Both the position numbers and the translations under genes were made by a program. Shown piece after piece: positions 60,749 to 64,000 of a DNA stretch of 64,000 nucleotides (the first letter of the stretch is position 1; every line of letters starts with the position of its first letter). Under the pieces are notes generated by a model. The model worked only from the letters and a program-made list of their open reading frames with translations, was not told the origin of the DNA and searched no databases. Source of the DNA: Muricauda sp. SCSIO 65647 (lineage in GTDB: Bacteria > Bacteroidota > Bacteroidia > Flavobacteriales > Flavobacteriaceae); contig NZ_CP091037.1 in assembly GCF_021534965.1 (NCBI RefSeq), positions 970,501 to 1,034,500 on the forward strand, in the 5' to 3' direction.

Positions 60749-60777
60749 TAAAAAAAGCCTCTCATGATCGAGAAGCT
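60749..60777 (-). terminator. Terminator after the tRNA-like stretch
   Basis: On the minus strand AGCTTCTC / GAGAGGCT (one G-T pair) with a 6-base loop is followed by seven T. It lies 3' of a tRNA-like T-arm, not directly after a coding gene. Confidence 0.65.
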
Positions 60778-60784
60778 ATCTGTG

Positions 60785-60850
60785 TGGTTGAAGGGAGTCG
60801 AACCCGAATCCTGTGGCGCTGTATCCTGCTCTCTAAACAACTCAAAAAAA
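60785..60850 (-). other. tRNA-like 3' fragment
   Basis: The minus strand carries GGGTTCGACTCCC, a T-arm-like loop, preceded by AGAGAGCAGGATACAGCGCC, which resembles D-arm and variable-arm sequence. No full acceptor pairing or anticodon arm can be folded. It may be a decayed tRNA, the end of an RNA gene, or chance. The remaining part of this 296-base gap up to the GH3 gene shows no gene. Confidence 0.35.
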
Positions 60851-60974
60851 CGTTCTGCGGATAATCTTGAAAACCATGTATGTATTGCTACATCTGCCCA
60901 TTAAAATCAAAACTACGATGGCACATATCTTTCCTTCATAGAAGAATTTATAAGCCATATTGCTATATTCTCTC

Positions 60975-63632
60975 TTAGTCCCTTACCTCAAATTCAGTTT
61001 TCAAACGAATATCATTCGAAGCTGTGCCCACTTGTACTTTAAATGCGCCAGGCTCCACTACCCTTTCCATATCAATACTCCAAAGGGCCAAATCATCAGG
61101 CAACAGAATAAACCCGATCTTTTTTTCTTCATTGGGCTCGAGTGCCACTCGCTGAAAACCACGGAGTTGGATTCTAGGAGTACTTACGGAACTGTATAAA
61201 TCGGTGATGTATAATTGAACCACCTCTGTACCCTTTAGATTTGAGGTGTTTTTTACTTTCACCATAACTTTTTGCACTTCGTTCGATGAAATGACGGGTT
61301 TTTCGAGGCTTATGTCTGAATATTCAAAATTACTATAGCTCAACCCATGACCAAAAGCGAACAATGGACGGTTGCTTTCATCAACATAAGTGGCATCTGC
61401 AGATTTTTTCTGATTGTAGTATATAGGAATCTGGCCATTGGCACGTGGAAAGGATATAGGAAGTTTTCCAGATGGATTTACCTTTCCACTTAAAATATCA
61501 ACCGTTCCTTGAGCTGCTTCTTCTCCGGCATACCATGTTTCTAAAATTGCGTCGGCCATTCCAACTTCTTCGGTCAAGACCAAAGGTCTTCCATTTTGAA
61601 GTACCAGTACTATAGGTTTACCAATGGCGGCCACTTCGCGTAAAAGTCTTTTACTATACTCATTGAGCTCAAGACGTACTTTATCCCTTCCTTCACCATT
61701 ACCATCCTTTTCCCCTAGAACCAACACTGCCACATCTGCTTTTCGGGCAGCATTTACGGCCCTTTCGAACATGGTCTCTTCATTGGTGTCTGGGTTGATT
61801 TTCCAACGAATCTTGATATCTGCAAATTCGTCGTATTCCGTCAATTCCATCTTTATCGGGTATTTTTTGCCTTTTTGTAACCGCATACTTTTTTTCGACC
61901 AAGAGTTTTTATATTTCACATCCCAACTGTCTATCAAGACTTCATCACCAATGGTGAGTCTGCCCAAATCATCTGCCCATAGCTGAAAATTGTATATCCC
62001 ATTCAATTCTGGGACGAGGTACCCGGTCCATCGAATCGAAAAATTATCACTTGGTATACCCGGCGCCGGACTCAGATTATGCCAATATTGCTCCAATTTT
62101 GACTCAACGCGTATCAGGGAGGGTTTTCCCGTAAAATCTGCATTGGCAAAGTATTCTGCAGTCAGCCCTTTCTCACCATTTTCCGTACGTAAAAAACGTT
62201 CGTCAATCTCTTCCATAAAGCCAGTGGGAACGCCGACATCTACGTAATCAACCTCGTAATCCGTTTCTTGGAAGGCGTCCAAAATGGATCTTTCACCCTC
62301 CGCCCTTCGAGAATATCCCCCTAAAATGGCCTTATCGGCCAACTCACCAATAAGCGCAATCTTTTTAACGCCGTTTCCAAAAGGTAAAACCCTGTTTTTA
62401 TTTTGTAGAAGAACGATAGATTTATGAGCGGCATCCAAAGCCATCTGTTTATGCTCTCTGTTTCCATATCGCTTATGCTGTAGAGCGCCATCGATATAAG
62501 GGTTTTCAAAGAGTCCCAATTTAAATTTTACATAGAGCACACTCGATACGGCCCTATCAATATCATCTGCACTTAAAAGCTTTTCATCCAGGGCATCTAT
62601 GATCCCTTGGCGAAACACATCGTGCTTATAATCGTAAAATTGCATATCAAGGCCCGCACTTATTGAACTGGCGATAGCTTCTTTGGAGTTTTTGGCCGTT
62701 TTATGCACAAATTCCTGTTTTGCAATAGCGCCCAGATCTGAAATTACCATGCCCTTAAAACCCCATTCTTCTCGTAATACCTTTTTCAACAACCATGGGT
62801 CGCCTGCTGCGGGAACACCATCCCATTCATGATAGGCTGCCATAGCACCCAGGGCACCAGCTTCAGTAAAGGCCTTTTCAAAAACATATAAAAAATTGCC
62901 TCTTGCTTCCCGTTCGCCAATATATACAGGAGCCGTATTCTTGCCCCCTTCGGGAATACTATGTATGCCAAAGTGTTTTGGTTCCGCCACAACTGCATCA
63001 TCATGGGTCAAGTCATCACCTTGCATGCCGTTAATAATGGCCACTCCATTTCTCGCTGCCAAAAAAGGATCTTCACCATAGGTCTCTTGCACACGTCCCC
63101 ATCGCGGTTCCCTACCTAATCCTAAAGTAGGGGCCAGCACTAGGTGTATACCCATGGCCCGGGTTTCTGAACCTATGACCTTTCCGATTTTTTCCATGGC
63201 ATTAACATCCCACATACTTGCCAAACCAATGGGTACGGGAAAAGATGTTGCGCCCTTTCCCAAATAGCCATGAAGCGCTTCTTCAATCATTAAAGCTGGT
63301 ATGCCCAATCGATTGTTTTCTATGATATATTGCTGTAGTTCGTTGGAAACCTCTGCTGACTTGGGATAGAAGTCACGAACCGACCCGATATTCAAACCAT
63401 CCAACACAGCTTTTGCTCTTTCCACCGATAGTTCGCCATTCTCGATCAAATCATGGGCTGAATACATATCGAGTTCCCTAATTTTTTCCTCCAAGGTCAT
63501 TCTCGAGAGAAGATCGGCAACCCGCATCTCCGTATCCAACTCTGCATTTTTGTAAACAGGATTGCCATTGTCTTGTGCGCAACCCAACAACAATACTGTT
63601 AGCAAGAGAAGGTAATATCGTTTCATATGCAA
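60975..63632 (-). CDS. GH3-family beta-glucosidase-type lipoprotein with PA14 domain
   Basis: An 885-residue glycoside hydrolase 3 with a lipoprotein signal (LLLTVLLLGC). Domain order is TIM barrel (DLL to about 350) with the nucleophile region GMVISDLGAIAK, then the alpha/beta sandwich (KIALIGELADKAILGGYSRRAEGERS). Inserted after ~440 is a PA14 domain (GLTAEYFANADFTGKPSLI...GIYNFQLWADDLGRLTIG), and last a fibronectin-type III-like domain ending GTASNDIRLKTEFEVRD. PA14 often shapes substrate pocket and specificity. It acts on a beta-linked glucan or other beta-glycoside on the cell surface or periplasm. It follows a second GH3 gene by two bases. Confidence 0.93.
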   Translation of the reverse strand: MHMKRYYLLLLTVLLLGCAQDNGNPVYKNAELDTEMRVADLLSRMTLEEKIRELDMYSAHDLIENGELSVERAKAVLDGLNIGSVRDFYPKSAEVSNELQQYIIENNRLGIPALMIEEALHGYLGKGATSFPVPIGLASMWDVNAMEKIGKVIGSETRAMGIHLVLAPTLGLGREPRWGRVQETYGEDPFLAARNGVAIINGMQGDDLTHDDAVVAEPKHFGIHSIPEGGKNTAPVYIGEREARGNFLYVFEKAFTEAGALGAMAAYHEWDGVPAAGDPWLLKKVLREEWGFKGMVISDLGAIAKQEFVHKTAKNSKEAIASSISAGLDMQFYDYKHDVFRQGIIDALDEKLLSADDIDRAVSSVLYVKFKLGLFENPYIDGALQHKRYGNREHKQMALDAAHKSIVLLQNKNRVLPFGNGVKKIALIGELADKAILGGYSRRAEGERSILDAFQETDYEVDYVDVGVPTGFMEEIDERFLRTENGEKGLTAEYFANADFTGKPSLIRVESKLEQYWHNLSPAPGIPSDNFSIRWTGYLVPELNGIYNFQLWADDLGRLTIGDEVLIDSWDVKYKNSWSKKSMRLQKGKKYPIKMELTEYDEFADIKIRWKINPDTNEETMFERAVNAARKADVAVLVLGEKDGNGEGRDKVRLELNEYSKRLLREVAAIGKPIVLVLQNGRPLVLTEEVGMADAILETWYAGEEAAQGTVDILSGKVNPSGKLPISFPRANGQIPIYYNQKKSADATYVDESNRPLFAFGHGLSYSNFEYSDISLEKPVISSNEVQKVMVKVKNTSNLKGTEVVQLYITDLYSSVSTPRIQLRGFQRVALEPNEEKKIGFILLPDDLALWSIDMERVVEPGAFKVQVGTASNDIRLKTEFEVRD

Positions 63633-63634
63633 TG

Positions 63635-64000
63635 CTATTTTACCGTCAAAATATCCCTTAAGCGAATATCATTTGAAGCAGAACCTATCATAATTCTGAA
63701 CTCACCGGATTCAACTACCTCGTTCATGTTTTCATCAAGCATGGTCAACATTTCCGGTGTGATGCTAAACGCCACCTCTTTGGTTTCGTTTTTCTTGAGA
63801 TGAATACGCTGAAAACCTTTTAGCTCCATTACGGGTCGGGTTACTGAGGCGATCAAGTCCCTGATGTACAGTTGCACTACTTCGTCACCATCATGCTCAC
63901 CGGTGTTGGTCACTTTGAATCTATAGGTAGCGATTCCTTCTTTATTGATTTCTTTTATATCTACCACAAGGTCACTATATTCAAAAGTAGAATAGCTTAA
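63635..64000 (-). CDS. GH3-family glycosidase, C-terminal end (5' part outside window)
   Basis: The frame stays open to the right edge: upstream residues read LSYSTFEYSDLVVDIKEINKE and align with LSYSNFEYSDISLEKP of the neighbouring enzyme. The visible part is the fibronectin-type III-like C-terminal domain, with NTGEHDGDEVVQLYIRDL and the end GSASNDIRLRDILTV. It closely resembles the C-terminus of the downstream GH3, so the two are tandem paralogs, two bases apart in an operon. Nothing of the catalytic domains is seen. Confidence 0.88.
   Translation of the reverse strand, partial: LSYSTFEYSDLVVDIKEINKEGIATYRFKVTNTGEHDGDEVVQLYIRDLIASVTRPVMELKGFQRIHLKKNETKEVAFSITPEMLTMLDENMNEVVESGEFRIMIGSASNDIRLRDILTVK

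Noticed and set aside
60781-60975. tmRNA (ssrA) gene
   Set aside because: Only the T-arm-like end fits; no 5' acceptor partner, tag-coding frame or expected length of about 350-400 bases before the GH3 gene.
1-64000. CRISPR array, insertion sequence, prophage or transposon
   Set aside because: No regular repeat-spacer array, transposase or integrase gene was seen; only one palindromic repeat candidate was found.

Overview
This window is a chromosomal segment of a member of the Bacteroidetes, most probably a marine Flavobacteriaceae (Muricauda/Maribacter-like; the genus is an inference). The evidence is the TAnnTTTG promoter -7 elements, an ExbB/ExbD/ExbD motor cluster, a GTP-type PEP carboxykinase, a CcoNO fusion in the cbb3 oxidase, a Sec-exported lipoprotein-type (clade II) N2O reductase, and gene starts that rarely have a strong Shine-Dalgarno sequence.

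Layout. 0-15 kb is housekeeping: the end of an RND/MMPL exporter, asnS, rpoN, a membrane protein, an outer-membrane barrel, the ExbD-ExbD-TM-ExbB motor operon, tRNA-Ser(GGA), ansA, a TatD nuclease, a one-domain retropepsin, and sucAB. 15-26 kb holds envelope sugar genes (galE, a DegT aminotransferase, waaA), a sugar porter, and central carbon genes (6-phosphofructokinase, pckG) with an SLC13-type permease.

26-60 kb is a micro-oxic/anaerobic respiration island. It holds three universal stress proteins, an inducible TonB, a GCS2-like ligase fused to CBS domains beside an M14 aspartoacylase-like hydrolase, hemN, an Rrf2 regulator, a NosA/OprC-like copper receptor, and the nitrous oxide reductase cluster (cytochrome c, fasciclin protein, nosZ, NosB-like, nosL, cupin, CopD-like, nosD, nosF, nosY). 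It continues with a CBS protein and the cbb3 oxidase locus (ccoI, DoxX-like, ccoS, ccoNO, ccoQ, ccoP, ccoG, ccoH, SafE-like), and a Crp/Fnr regulator. A pyruvate-kinase-like protein, a CoA-transferase and a ClbS-like protein lie between the nos and cco blocks. The last 3 kb carries two tandem GH3 glycosidases, the second cut by the window edge.

The unifying observation is regulatory. I find eleven copies of a palindrome aTGAYAnnTRTCAt, all in 26.9-59.5 kb. For nine promoters the centre of the box lies exactly 29.5 bp upstream of the first base of a TAnnTTT(G/A) -7 element or a one-mismatch version, and two further boxes have a shortened (T/G)AACTTG at the same distance. This is class II (-41.5) activator geometry. 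One box sits between ccoI and the Crp/Fnr gene itself. The regulator keeps three of the four E. coli FNR cluster cysteines and changes one base-contact residue, which fits the altered flanking base of the boxes. I infer one compact FNR-type regulon joining copper import, heme synthesis, cbb3 and N2O respiration, stress proteins and an uncharacterised ligase/hydrolase pair. No nitrate, nitrite or NO reductase gene is present in the window.

Starts were set by conserved N-termini, signal peptides and promoter position. Coordinates of short sites may be off by one base.
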